Assembly: GCA_036339995.1 (NCBI GenBank)
Contig: JAYYZW010000099.1
Span: forward strand, 1 to 16,134
Direction: 5' to 3'
DNA: 16,134 nt
Source of the DNA: JAYYZW01 sp036339995
GTDB lineage: Bacteria; Pseudomonadota; Gammaproteobacteria; Ga0077536
The notes below the pieces were generated by a model, which saw nothing but the letters and a program-made list of their open reading frames with translations, was not told the origin of the DNA and made no database searches. Position numbers and translations under genes: made by a program. Of this stretch, positions 1-6,473 are shown piece by piece (the first letter of the stretch is position 1; the number at the start of each line of letters is the position of its first letter).

Positions 1-261
1 AAGGTCCCGTGTATTGGTCACGTTGGCCTGCATTGCGAAAGCCTCGATGCCGCGTTCAGCCAGTGCGTCGACGAGATCGAATCCATCGCAGTAACTGCTG
101 TTAAAATGCACGCCGATGACTTTCGCGCCATTTGCTGTGGCGGTGAGGGCCAGCGCCTGGCCGATCCCGCCGTCCTTGCCGGAGCCGGTGATGAGCACCC
201 GCTTGCCTTCGAACGCACTCTCAGGAAATTTGAATTTTTCGAAATCGGCAGTGAATGCCAT
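1..261 (-). CDS. Short-chain dehydrogenase/reductase (SDR), N-terminal part
   Basis: This is the first 87 codons of a minus-strand gene cut by the left edge of the window. The protein begins MAFTADFEKF. At about residues 21-34 it carries the nucleotide-binding turn VLITGSGKDGGIGQA, the glycine-rich TGxxxGxG motif of classical SDR enzymes on the first beta-alpha unit. The stretch NGAKVIGVHFN follows as the second strand, and QANVT near the right place matches the usual D/N-V motif that contacts the adenine ring. SDR enzymes reduce or oxidise alcohols and ketones with NAD(P)(H). The ATG is preceded by GGAG (rc of 269-272) seven bases away. The catalytic Tyr-x-x-x-Lys lies outside the window, so the substrate cannot be judged. 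It diverges from a Baeyer-Villiger-type monooxygenase, which suggests, as inference, alcohol-to-ketone conversion before oxygenation. An acetoacetyl-CoA reductase or fatty-acid reductase role cannot be excluded. Confidence 0.85.
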   Translation of the reverse strand, partial: MAFTADFEKFKFPESAFEGKRVLITGSGKDGGIGQALALTATANGAKVIGVHFNSSYCDGFDLVDALAERGIEAFAMQANVTNTRDL

Positions 262-289
262 GTCATTTCTCCGTGGACCTTGTCGGGCT

Positions 290-318
290 TTGAAGTTAAT
301 GGGATACCCGCTTGGAAT
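290..318 (+). promoter_or_regulatory. Possible sigma70-like promoter for the monooxygenase gene
   Basis: TTGAAG (290-295) and TGGAAT (313-318) are 17 bases apart, each matching four of six consensus positions. This would start transcription near 325 and give a leader of about 120 bases that contains the hairpin at 331-359. It is a by-eye match only. Confidence 0.25.
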
Positions 319-330
319 TCAGATTGTTGA

Positions 331-359
331 ACCTCACCGGGCATGGCCCGGTTCGAGGT
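331..359. promoter_or_regulatory. Strong hairpin/dyad in the SDR-monooxygenase intergenic region
   Basis: ACCGGGC (336-342) and GCCCGGT (346-352) are perfectly complementary around a 3-base loop. The outer arms ACCTC (331-335) and GAGGT (355-359) extend the stem to 12 pairs with a 2-base bulge. No T-run follows on the plus strand, so it is a poor intrinsic terminator. It lies between two divergent genes, so an operator for a local regulator or a structured leader is more likely. No regulator gene is visible next to it. Confidence 0.4.
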
Positions 360-376
360 CTGCGATCATGCACCGA

Positions 377-399
377 ACATATGTGGAAACATTATTCCA
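377..399. promoter_or_regulatory. Adjacent small dyads, possible operator
   Basis: The 8-base palindrome ACATATGT (377-384) abuts TGGAA (384-388), six bases, then TTCCA (395-399), a 5-6-5 dyad of the size many dimeric repressors bind. It lies 50-70 bases upstream of the monooxygenase start. Short dyads arise often by chance, so this is only suggestive. Confidence 0.2.
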
Positions 400-448
400 G
401 TTAGCCAACGTGATCTATTGGACCACGGCAGCAGAAGGCTGGTGAGAG

Positions 449-1903
449 TTGCGGGCTAGCGCCGATCTCGAAATCGCGGTCATTGGCGCCGGCATGTCCG
501 GTATCCTGACGGCAATCCGGCTACTCGAAGCGGGTTTCCGGCGGTTCGTCATCTACGAGAAGGCGGATCGACTCGGGGGGACGTGGCGCGAGAACACCTA
601 TCCGGGCCTGTCTTGTGACGTACCCTCGCATCATTACGTCTATTCGTTTGAGCCCAATCCCGACTGGAGTCACATGTTCTCGCCCGGCCCCGAGATCTAC
701 GCGTATTTCGACCGCGTCGCGCAGAAGTACGGCATCGAACCCTACATCCGCTACGATAAAGAAGTAATGCGGTCCGAATTCCGCGATCATCGCTGGGTGT
801 TGAGTTTTGCGGACGGTGAAGAGCTTGCGGCGGATATCGTAATCGCCGCGACCGGCGTGCTTCATTACCCGGTAATCCCTGATATCGAGGGTCTCGACGA
901 TTTCAAGGGCCCGTCATTTCACACGGCCCGCTGGGATCACGGCGTTTCGCTTGACGGGCGACGGGTCGGGATCATCGGGACGGGGTCGACCGCGATCCAG
1001 ATCGTACCGGCCATCATCGATCGCGTTGAGCGCCTCTCGCTCTTTCAGCGGACCGCGCAGTGGATCCTGCCGCTGGCCAATCCACCGTTCAGCGAAGAGG
1101 AGAAAGCCGCGTTCCGCCGGGAGCCCGACCGCCTGGTCAAGAACTATCGAAACTTCGAAGGCCAGTTCAACCACACCTTCGCACGGGCTGTCATCGGTGA
1201 CGCGCGGCAGATGCGGCGGATCGAGGAGCGCTGCGAGGCGAACCTCGAAGAGAATATCGCCGACCCTGACCTCAAGCGCCGGCTGACACCGGACTATCAG
1301 GTCGCCTGCAAACGGCTGATCATGTCCGACACGTTCTATCCGGCCATCCAGAAAGCGAATGCTCGACTCGTGACGGCGGAGATCGAGCGGATCGAAGCCT
1401 CCGGGGTGTGCACTAAAAACCACGTGCTACACGAACTCGACGTGCTGGTTCTCGCCACCGGATTCGACGGGCACCGGTTCATGCGCCCGATGGAGATCAC
1501 GGGCATAGACGGCGTGACCCTGAATGATATCTGGGCCGAAGGCGTCGTCGCGCACCGCTGCGTTTCCTTGCCCGGGTTGCCCAATTTCTTCGTGCTGATC
1601 GGCCCCAACAGTCCGATCGGAAATTTCTCCCTGATCCTGATTGCCGAGCTGCAGGTGAATTACATGCTGCAGCTGATCGATCGGGTACGGTCAGGACAGT
1701 GCCGGACGTTCGTCCCCAAGGCCGAAGCTGTGGCACGATTTAACGAGGAGCTCCATGAAGCGATGAAGAACACGGTGTGGGTTTCGGGATGCAAGAGCTG
1801 GTACCTGGACAAGAACGGCAATCCCGTTACCTGGCCATGGTCGTTCGAGCGCTTTGAGGCAGATATGAAGGCACCGAAGTTCGAAGAGTTCGACTTCAGC
1901 TAG
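449..1903 (+). CDS. Baeyer-Villiger-type flavin monooxygenase
   Basis: A 484-residue FAD- and NADPH-dependent monooxygenase. The FAD-binding turn GAGMSG is at residues 13-18, GTWRENTYPG at 44-53, the NADPH-binding turn GIIGTGSTA at 174-182, and LVLATGFD lies further on. FKGPSFHTARWD at 152-163 fits the Baeyer-Villiger fingerprint FxGxxxHxxxW(P/D). Enzymes of this class insert oxygen next to a ketone to give an ester or lactone, or oxidise N or S atoms. Length is near the usual 500-550 but on the short side, because the long N-terminal extension of some members is absent. The start is TTG at 449: an in-frame stop lies at 443-445, the Rossmann fold begins at residue 7, and the next ATG falls inside the FAD motif. 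AGAAGG (433-438) or GGTGAG (441-446) could serve as ribosome site. The substrate is unknown. The gene diverges from an SDR and converges on a cupin gene. Confidence 0.9.
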   Translation: MRASADLEIAVIGAGMSGILTAIRLLEAGFRRFVIYEKADRLGGTWRENTYPGLSCDVPSHHYVYSFEPNPDWSHMFSPGPEIYAYFDRVAQKYGIEPYIRYDKEVMRSEFRDHRWVLSFADGEELAADIVIAATGVLHYPVIPDIEGLDDFKGPSFHTARWDHGVSLDGRRVGIIGTGSTAIQIVPAIIDRVERLSLFQRTAQWILPLANPPFSEEEKAAFRREPDRLVKNYRNFEGQFNHTFARAVIGDARQMRRIEERCEANLEENIADPDLKRRLTPDYQVACKRLIMSDTFYPAIQKANARLVTAEIERIEASGVCTKNHVLHELDVLVLATGFDGHRFMRPMEITGIDGVTLNDIWAEGVVAHRCVSLPGLPNFFVLIGPNSPIGNFSLILIAELQVNYMLQLIDRVRSGQCRTFVPKAEAVARFNEELHEAMKNTVWVSGCKSWYLDKNGNPVTWPWSFERFEADMKAPKFEEFDFS

Positions 1904-1990
1904 ACAGAGTTCGTCCGGGAATGGCGTTTTTACCACATTGACGCGAAGCGACGGGCAGGAATCGTCAAAATTTCAATGAGATAACAACGC

Positions 1991-2440
1991 TCAATTTCCC
2001 GCGCCGGTCTGCGCTGCCCACAAAGCCTGGGCTTGTTCCCATCCGACGACGGCGCGCGGGCTGCCATCTTCGTGGATAAACTGCAAGGGGCCCATGAAGG
2101 TCATGTAGAACTCGCTTGCTTCCGGGAAATACGTCTTGTCATGCCGTGCGTTGCAAGACTCGTAGCCATAACCAGTGGACAGCGCTGTGGCGCCCCCTTC
2201 TTCAACGCCGCCCCGAACCTCCATCTTGCCCTTGGTCAATAGATACTCGCCCGGCCCAACGTGGATATGGGCCGAGAACGACGAACCTTGGGGACAATCG
2301 AAGATCGCAGTCCAGGCACCGACCTCGGGTGACACGTGGAGAAGTTTCCAGCGAATGCCGCCGGCGGAAAATTCTGCTGGAAAAGCTTGCCATTCGAGAG
2401 CCTCGATTTGGACGTATTCTTCTTGAACCTGTGGCTTCAT
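1991..2440 (-). CDS. Small cupin-domain protein (ChrR/acetylacetone-dioxygenase-like)
   Basis: A 149-residue single-domain cupin. The first cupin motif is visible as H58-x-H60 followed by E65, then a glycine at about 71 (AHIHVGPGEY onward). H100 (in CNARHDKTY) is the likely fourth metal ligand of motif 2. This is the classical three-His, one-Glu arrangement, usually holding Fe(II), Mn(II) or Zn(II). The length fits small stand-alone cupins such as acetylacetone-cleaving dioxygenases and ChrR-like cupins. I cannot tell an enzyme from a binding protein by sequence alone. The ATG has a perfect AAGGAGG (rc of 2448-2454) seven bases upstream, the best ribosome site in the window, suggesting strong translation. 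It converges on the monooxygenase gene across 87 bases with no obvious terminator. A role in the same ketone or aromatic catabolism is possible but is inference. Confidence 0.85.
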   Translation of the reverse strand: MKPQVQEEYVQIEALEWQAFPAEFSAGGIRWKLLHVSPEVGAWTAIFDCPQGSSFSAHIHVGPGEYLLTKGKMEVRGGVEEGGATALSTGYGYESCNARHDKTYFPEASEFYMTFMGPLQFIHEDGSPRAVVGWEQAQALWAAQTGAGN

Positions 2441-2555
2441 GTGGGCCCCTCCTTATTTCTGATCCGGCAGTATAGAACACCGGGGCGTGGCAGTGGCACG
2501 TTCGGCGTCCACGTATTATTGTAGCTACCGGGGACTAGAACCTATCTCAAATTTA

Positions 2556-2574
2556 TCCGCATGTAGATTGCGGA
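2556..2574. repeat. Small hairpin next to the inverted-repeat element
   Basis: TCCGCA (2556-2561) and TGCGGA (2569-2574) are perfect complements around a 7-base loop, 22 bases before the left end of the inverted-repeat element. It may be part of the same mobile or REP-like structure, or chance. Confidence 0.3.
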
Positions 2575-2596
2575 GTGATGGGGTCGGTGACGGGGT

Positions 2597-2790
2597 CAAG
2601 TCTTCACTTTCTACAACTCGAACAAGCCGAGGTCGCGAGCACGCGCGGTGATTCCCGAGCGACGGCCTGCATTATCATTATTTTTCGATCTGCTCGGCTA
2701 ATTCTACGAGTGTTCGAAGACCCAAATCTTTGTCTTGCTGTCGAACGTTTAAAACGCCGTTTGGTCGGACTTGTATAAAGTGAAGACTTG
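2597..2790. mobile_element. Candidate miniature inverted-repeat (MITE- or REP-like) element, 194 bp
   Basis: CAAGTCTTCACTTT at 2597-2610 is repeated exactly in inverted orientation at 2777-2790. The match continues imperfectly inward: CTACAA-CTCG on the left pairs with ATACAAGTCCG on the right, giving arms of about 24 bases at 2597-2620 and 2766-2790. A 14-base perfect inverted pair within 200 bases is expected only about 0.01 times in a window this size. No transposase is encoded inside. No clear target-site duplication is visible directly outside (GGGT on the left, GCTC on the right). Left of the element is GACGGGGTCAAG; from memory, ends reading GACTTGACCCC accompany some REP-associated Y1 transposases, but I cannot verify this here. 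It may be a non-autonomous relic of such an element. Confidence 0.45.
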
Positions 2791-2803
2791 GCTCTTTTTC
2801 CTG

Positions 2804-3814
2804 TTAGAGACGGAGTGCTTCAATGGCACCTCGGATCAGCCTGTGAAATTTGGTCGCTGCGCAGATGATGCCGCGGTTTGCCGTCAATCCCGCGCCTTTG
2901 GAGAAATCGAGTGGACGCGCATCGACGTCGGTGACGATCACGCCCGCTTCCTCGGCCACGATCTTACCTGCTGCGTGGTCCCATATTTTTTCGACGTAAC
3001 CGCGCATGGTCGAAAACCTGAGATAGGCGTCGGCTTGTCCGCGGGCGACGACGGCATATTTGCATTGGCTGTCGAGACGCGCCGGGCGCCCGGTGGTGCC
3101 GAGAAACTCGACGATGCGCGCGGTATCGTCCAGGCGGGAATGCGCGGCCTCGACAGATTCGCAAATCCGCATCTGCGCCACCTCACGTGCGCGTTCCGGC
3201 ACCAGAAAGTCCGGTGGCGCGCCAGGCGCGTCGGCTGGCAAAGTCCAGCTCCCGCGAGCCGCCGACGCATAGAAAACGCATCCATGGGGATCCGGATCGT
3301 CGAACGGACGGTTGAAATCGGCCGATAGATTGGGGCACCCCAGAATTCCCAGTACCACCTTGCCGTTTTCGATCAACGCAAGCGAAACCGCATATTGACC
3401 GCCCCTGAGAAAGCCCTTGGTGCCATCGATCGGATCGAGCGTCCAATACGCCGTATCACTGGCGTCATGATTGCCGAGGTCGATGGCATCGAGCACTTCA
3501 TCGTCCATGGCACCGTCCCATGCTTGTCGCGCCGCACTCGTCACCGCTTGCCGTAGGCTGGCGCTGCCGCGCGCGCGCAAGGCGTCGGCATCTTCCTCGG
3601 CGACCAGCGAAAACGCGCCGAACACGCTGGCCATGCGCGCCGCGATGACAGCCTGTGAGGCGTAATCGGCCACCGTGACCGGGCTTTGATCGCGCTTGGT
3701 ATGCTGGCCTATCTGGTCGAGTTCGCGTTGTACGTAACGGGTGACGCGGCAGGCGGCAATAACGGCATCTAGCGCGACGTCGAGCTGTTCCTTTAAAGGC
3801 GATTTATCTTCCAC
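2804..3814 (-). CDS. 3'(2'),5'-bisphosphate nucleotidase, Hal2/CysQ-like (inositol monophosphatase fold)
   Basis: A 336-residue phosphatase of the inositol monophosphatase superfamily. Metal-binding motifs occur in order: E73-E74 (in VAEED), DPIDGTKGF at 127-135, and WDHAAG at 278-283 followed by EEAG. The run TLDPIDGTKGFLRGGQYAVS is much closer to yeast and plant Hal2/SAL1 than to short E. coli CysQ, and the length agrees (CysQ is about 250). Such enzymes hydrolyse 3'-phosphoadenosine 5'-phosphate to AMP, clearing a by-product of sulfate activation and sulfotransfer. The open frame runs up to 3949, but GTG at 3814 is the likely start: AAAGGA (rc of 3820-3825) sits five bases upstream, homology begins just after it, and the extension would run into the acs promoter region. 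It diverges from acs across 183 bases. Inositol phosphatase activity is the alternative. Confidence 0.85.
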   Translation of the reverse strand: MEDKSPLKEQLDVALDAVIAACRVTRYVQRELDQIGQHTKRDQSPVTVADYASQAVIAARMASVFGAFSLVAEEDADALRARGSASLRQAVTSAARQAWDGAMDDEVLDAIDLGNHDASDTAYWTLDPIDGTKGFLRGGQYAVSLALIENGKVVLGILGCPNLSADFNRPFDDPDPHGCVFYASAARGSWTLPADAPGAPPDFLVPERAREVAQMRICESVEAAHSRLDDTARIVEFLGTTGRPARLDSQCKYAVVARGQADAYLRFSTMRGYVEKIWDHAAGKIVAEEAGVIVTDVDARPLDFSKGAGLTANRGIICAATKFHRLIRGAIEALRL

Positions 3815-3864
3815 TGGCTTCCTTTCGATAGCGGCCACTATGCGCCGGCTGTGCGCAGGGGCTG

Positions 3865-3873
3865 TGCTAAAAT
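3865..3873 (+). promoter_or_regulatory. Possible extended -10 promoter for acs
   Basis: TGC followed by TAAAAT (3868-3873) matches an extended -10 element, with five of six consensus bases in the hexamer. No good -35 lies at the right spacing, as is common for extended -10 promoters. The acs leader would be about 115 bases. Further down, CGGAT/ATCCG flank six bases near 3903-3918, a possible regulator site. Confidence 0.35.
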
Positions 3874-3997
3874 TCCGCGCCGCTATCGTACCGTTTCGTG
3901 CATTCGGATTGTGAGATCCGATCCGGTCTGGCGCACGTTTATGAGACAAGCCAATGTACGCCAGACTTACCAGGGCGTCCTACTGGAGACCCGATTA

Positions 3998-5935
3998 ATG
4001 TTTGACATCAAGACCCATCCCGTTACTGCCGACGTCGTCGCCAAAGCCCACATCAACGAAGCGCAGTATCTCGAGATGTACCAGCGATCAGTCGAAGATC
4101 CTGACGGGTTCTGGGCCGAGCAGGCCGAGGCGTTCATCTCCTGGGCAAAGCCATGGGACACGGTCTCATCCTTCGACTTCGAGACTGCCGAGATTCGCTG
4201 GTTCGAGGGCGCCCGGCTCAATGCGACCTACAATTGCCTCGATCGCCACCTCGATAAGCGCGGCGATCAGACCGCGATCATCTGGGAGGGAGACGATCCC
4301 GCCGAGGACAAACGCGTCACCTATCGAGAGCTGTTTGAGGAAGTTTGCCGCTTCGCCAATGTGCTGAAATCAGAAGGCGTCAAGAAAGGTGATCGTGTAT
4401 CGATATATATGCCGATGGTACCCGAAGCCGCGGTTGCGATGTTGGCCTGCGCCCGCATCGGCGCCGTGCACTCAGTCGTTTTCGGCGGCTTTTCGCCGGA
4501 TTCGCTCAAGGACCGGATCCTCGACTCCGACTGCTGTGCTGTGATCACGGCGGACGAGGGATTACGCAGCGGGCGCACCGTGCCGCTCAAAGCCAATACC
4601 GACAAAGCGCTCGAAAGCTGTCCCGGGGTCAAAACCGTTATCGTCGTCAAGCGCACCGGCGGCGAAATTGACTGGACGGAGGGGCGCGATCACTGGTACC
4701 ACGAGGCCGTCGCCGAAGCGAATCCGGAATGCCCGCCCGCATCGATGGACGCGGAAGACCCGCTCTTCATCCTCTATACGTCCGGCTCAACCGGCAAGCC
4801 CAAGGGCGTTTTGCACACCACGGGCGGTTATCTGCTGCATGCCGCGATCACGCACAAATATGTTTTCGACTATCACGACGGTGATGTTTTCTGGTGCACG
4901 GCCGACGTCGGCTGGGTTACCGGGCATACCTATATCGTCTACGGACCGCTGGCCAACGGCGCAATCACATTGATGTTCGAAGGCGTGCCGACCTTTCCGG
5001 ATGCCGGCCGCATGTGGCAGGTCGTCGATAAGCACCAGGTCAACATCTTCTACACCGCGCCCACCGCGCTCCGTGCGCTCATGGGGCAGGGCGACGACTT
5101 CGTCAAGTCCTCGAGCCGTGCGAGCCTGCGCATCCTCGGCAGTGTCGGTGAACCGATCAACCCAGAAGCCTGGGAGTGGTATTACAACATCGTCGGTGAT
5201 GCGCGTTGCCCAATCGTGGATACCTGGTGGCAGACGGAAACCGGCGGCATATTGATCACGCCCTTACCCGGCGCGCGGGCGCTGAAACCCGGCTCCGCGA
5301 CCCTGCCCTTCTTCGGCGTGCAACCCGCGCTGGTCGACGACAAGGGGCGTGAACTGGAGGGCGCTGCGAAAGGCGGACTCGTCATCAAGGCCTCCTGGCC
5401 CGGGCAGATGCGCACCCTTTACGGCGATCACGAACGCTTCAAGGAGACTTATTTCAAGACCTTTCCCGGCACCTATTTCACCGGCGACGGCGCGCGCCGG
5501 GACGAGGATGGCTACTATTGGATCACCGGGCGGGTGGACGACGTGATCAACGTTTCCGGCCATCGCATGGGGACGGCGGAAGTCGAAAGCGCTCTGGTAT
5601 TGCATGACGCGGTGTCGGAAGCCGCGGTTGTCGGTTACCCGCATGACATCAAGGGCCAGGGGATTTACGCATACGTTACCCTGATGAAAGACGTTGAGCC
5701 GAATGAGGACCTGCGCAAGGAACTCGTGCAGCACGTGCGCAAGGAAATAGGCGCCATTGCTTCGCCGGATGTCATCCAATGGGCGCCCGGACTGCCGAAG
5801 ACGCGATCCGGCAAGATCATGCGCCGAATACTGCGCAAGGTGGCGGCCAACGAACTGGATAATCTCGGCGATACTTCGACCTTGGCCGATCCCGCCGTGG
5901 TTGATGATCTTGTCGATAACCGGGCGAATAAATAA
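3998..5935 (+). CDS. acs: Acetyl-coenzyme A synthetase (AMP-forming)
   Basis: A 645-residue acetate-CoA ligase, the normal length for Acs. It activates acetate with ATP to acetyl-AMP and then forms acetyl-CoA in the cytoplasm. Diagnostic motifs are the phosphate loop YTSGSTGKPKG at 260-270, the acetate/adenine pocket VDTWWQTETGG, the hinge region YFTGDGARRDEDGYYWITGR, and PKTRSGKIMRR near the C terminus. In the last, K606 is the lysine acetylated by Pat-type enzymes and reactivated by CobB-type deacetylases in the family. The frame is open back to 3851, but ATG at 3998 fits the family N terminus and has GGAG (3985-3988) nine bases upstream. It diverges from the nucleotidase gene, and two plus-strand genes, the second pckG, lie downstream. 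That context suits growth on acetate, where gluconeogenesis is needed. Confidence 0.97.
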   Translation: MFDIKTHPVTADVVAKAHINEAQYLEMYQRSVEDPDGFWAEQAEAFISWAKPWDTVSSFDFETAEIRWFEGARLNATYNCLDRHLDKRGDQTAIIWEGDDPAEDKRVTYRELFEEVCRFANVLKSEGVKKGDRVSIYMPMVPEAAVAMLACARIGAVHSVVFGGFSPDSLKDRILDSDCCAVITADEGLRSGRTVPLKANTDKALESCPGVKTVIVVKRTGGEIDWTEGRDHWYHEAVAEANPECPPASMDAEDPLFILYTSGSTGKPKGVLHTTGGYLLHAAITHKYVFDYHDGDVFWCTADVGWVTGHTYIVYGPLANGAITLMFEGVPTFPDAGRMWQVVDKHQVNIFYTAPTALRALMGQGDDFVKSSSRASLRILGSVGEPINPEAWEWYYNIVGDARCPIVDTWWQTETGGILITPLPGARALKPGSATLPFFGVQPALVDDKGRELEGAAKGGLVIKASWPGQMRTLYGDHERFKETYFKTFPGTYFTGDGARRDEDGYYWITGRVDDVINVSGHRMGTAEVESALVLHDAVSEAAVVGYPHDIKGQGIYAYVTLMKDVEPNEDLRKELVQHVRKEIGAIASPDVIQWAPGLPKTRSGKIMRRILRKVAANELDNLGDTSTLADPAVVDDLVDNRANK

Positions 5936-5971
5936 GTCAGCTATGCGCGGTTCCCCATAGACCAGCGGCCG

Positions 5972-6433
5972 ATGACCAGACAAAAAAGCAAGGACTTTGG
6001 GTTCTGGCTCAATGCCTGGAATGAATGGCTGGGCCCTGCCGGTACCGGATTCCCCGGGTGGAGAGTGCATCCCGGCGGTGCGGAAGCCGGCGGCCTCGGC
6101 GATCTGGCCGGTGGCTATTCCGCCTTCGCCGATGCGATGAAACATTTCGCGCAGGGGACGGAAACGGGCGCTCTCGGGCCGCGTCTCGCGGACGCGCTCG
6201 ATCCTATCAAAGCCGCGGCCGCGCTCGGCGACGGCGATCGTCTGCTGCGGGCATTTCTCACAGCCGCGCCGATGTCGCCCTTCGCGAGCCTGACGAAGAA
6301 TTGGCAAAACGTGACACCTTCCCGTCAACAAAAAGCGCCGCGTTTGTTACCCTTGCCTGATTTCCGAGCACACGGGAATTCAAGAGCGCCGAACCTCGGA
6401 TGCAGAGTAGCCGACCGCCGAGCGTTGCAATGA
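5972..6433 (+). CDS. Hypothetical protein, probably a truncated gene
   Basis: I do not recognise this 153-codon ORF. Its first part, to about residue 115 (near 6312), has the regular GC-rich third-position pattern of the neighbouring genes. It reads as a soluble protein with an aromatic start (FGFWLNAWNEWLG), a Gly/Ala-rich stretch, then likely helices (GYSAFADAMKHFAQ; LLRAFLTAAPMSPF). After NWQNVT the codon pattern collapses and the product becomes rich in R, P, Q and K without structure, as if the original 3' end has been lost and replaced by the pckG leader. Tryptophan-rich N termini followed by helices are seen in PHA synthase PhaE-type subunits, and PHA genes lie nearby, but this link is speculation. 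It starts 36 bases after acs with no good ribosome site, so it may depend on acs translation or be decaying. Confidence 0.45.
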   Translation: MTRQKSKDFGFWLNAWNEWLGPAGTGFPGWRVHPGGAEAGGLGDLAGGYSAFADAMKHFAQGTETGALGPRLADALDPIKAAAALGDGDRLLRAFLTAAPMSPFASLTKNWQNVTPSRQQKAPRLLPLPDFRAHGNSRAPNLGCRVADRRALQ

Positions 6434-6452
6434 TCGCGTATGGCTGTAAATC
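6425..6452 (+). promoter_or_regulatory. Possible promoter of pckG
   Basis: TTGCAA (6425-6430; four of six) and TAAATC (6447-6452; three of six) are 16 bases apart, 20 bases before the pckG start, so the leader would be very short. This is weak; pckG could also be read through from acs. Confidence 0.2.
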
Positions 6453-6473
6453 AGGTCTGTCTGGAGTCGAATA

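Larger units (their letters stand above)
2441..2803. other. Non-coding stretch of 363 bases with repeat structures
   Basis: No convincing gene is present. Open frames exist on both strands (plus 2575-2778; minus ending at 2678) but neither has a ribosome site or a recognisable family, and the minus one has no start codon. The stretch holds the leader of the cupin gene, a small hairpin at 2556-2574, and the inverted-repeat-bounded segment at 2597-2790. The DNA is visibly more AT-rich than the flanking genes. Confidence 0.6.

Noticed and set aside
346..372. GGTTCGAGGTC after the hairpin resembles a tRNA T-loop.
   Set aside because: No pairing T-stem, acceptor stem, anticodon arm or CCA end can be formed around it.
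1904..1990. TTGACG and CGTCAA arms in the convergent gap after the monooxygenase, considered as a terminator.
   Set aside because: The arms are about 20 bases apart, the stem is only six pairs, and no T-run follows.
2575..2778. Plus-strand ORF of 67 codons inside the inverted-repeat element.
   Set aside because: No ribosome site, no family match, and its ends are set by the repeat arms; more likely incidental.
2678..2810. Minus-strand open frame of about 43 codons with protein-like sequence (ending LGLRTLVELAEQIEK) that overlaps the right inverted repeat.
   Set aside because: It has no start codon or ribosome site and no recognisable family; at most it is the 3' remnant of a lost gene.
3815..3949. 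Longer N terminus for the bisphosphate nucleotidase starting at 3949.
   Set aside because: The added 45 residues are basic and unlike the family, lack a ribosome site, and overlap the acs promoter; GTG 3814 with AAAGGA upstream is better.
5264..6331. Long minus-strand ORF (355 codons) opposite acs.
   Set aside because: It is a frame shadow of acs, whose plus-strand protein is fully conserved; the opposite reading has no family character.
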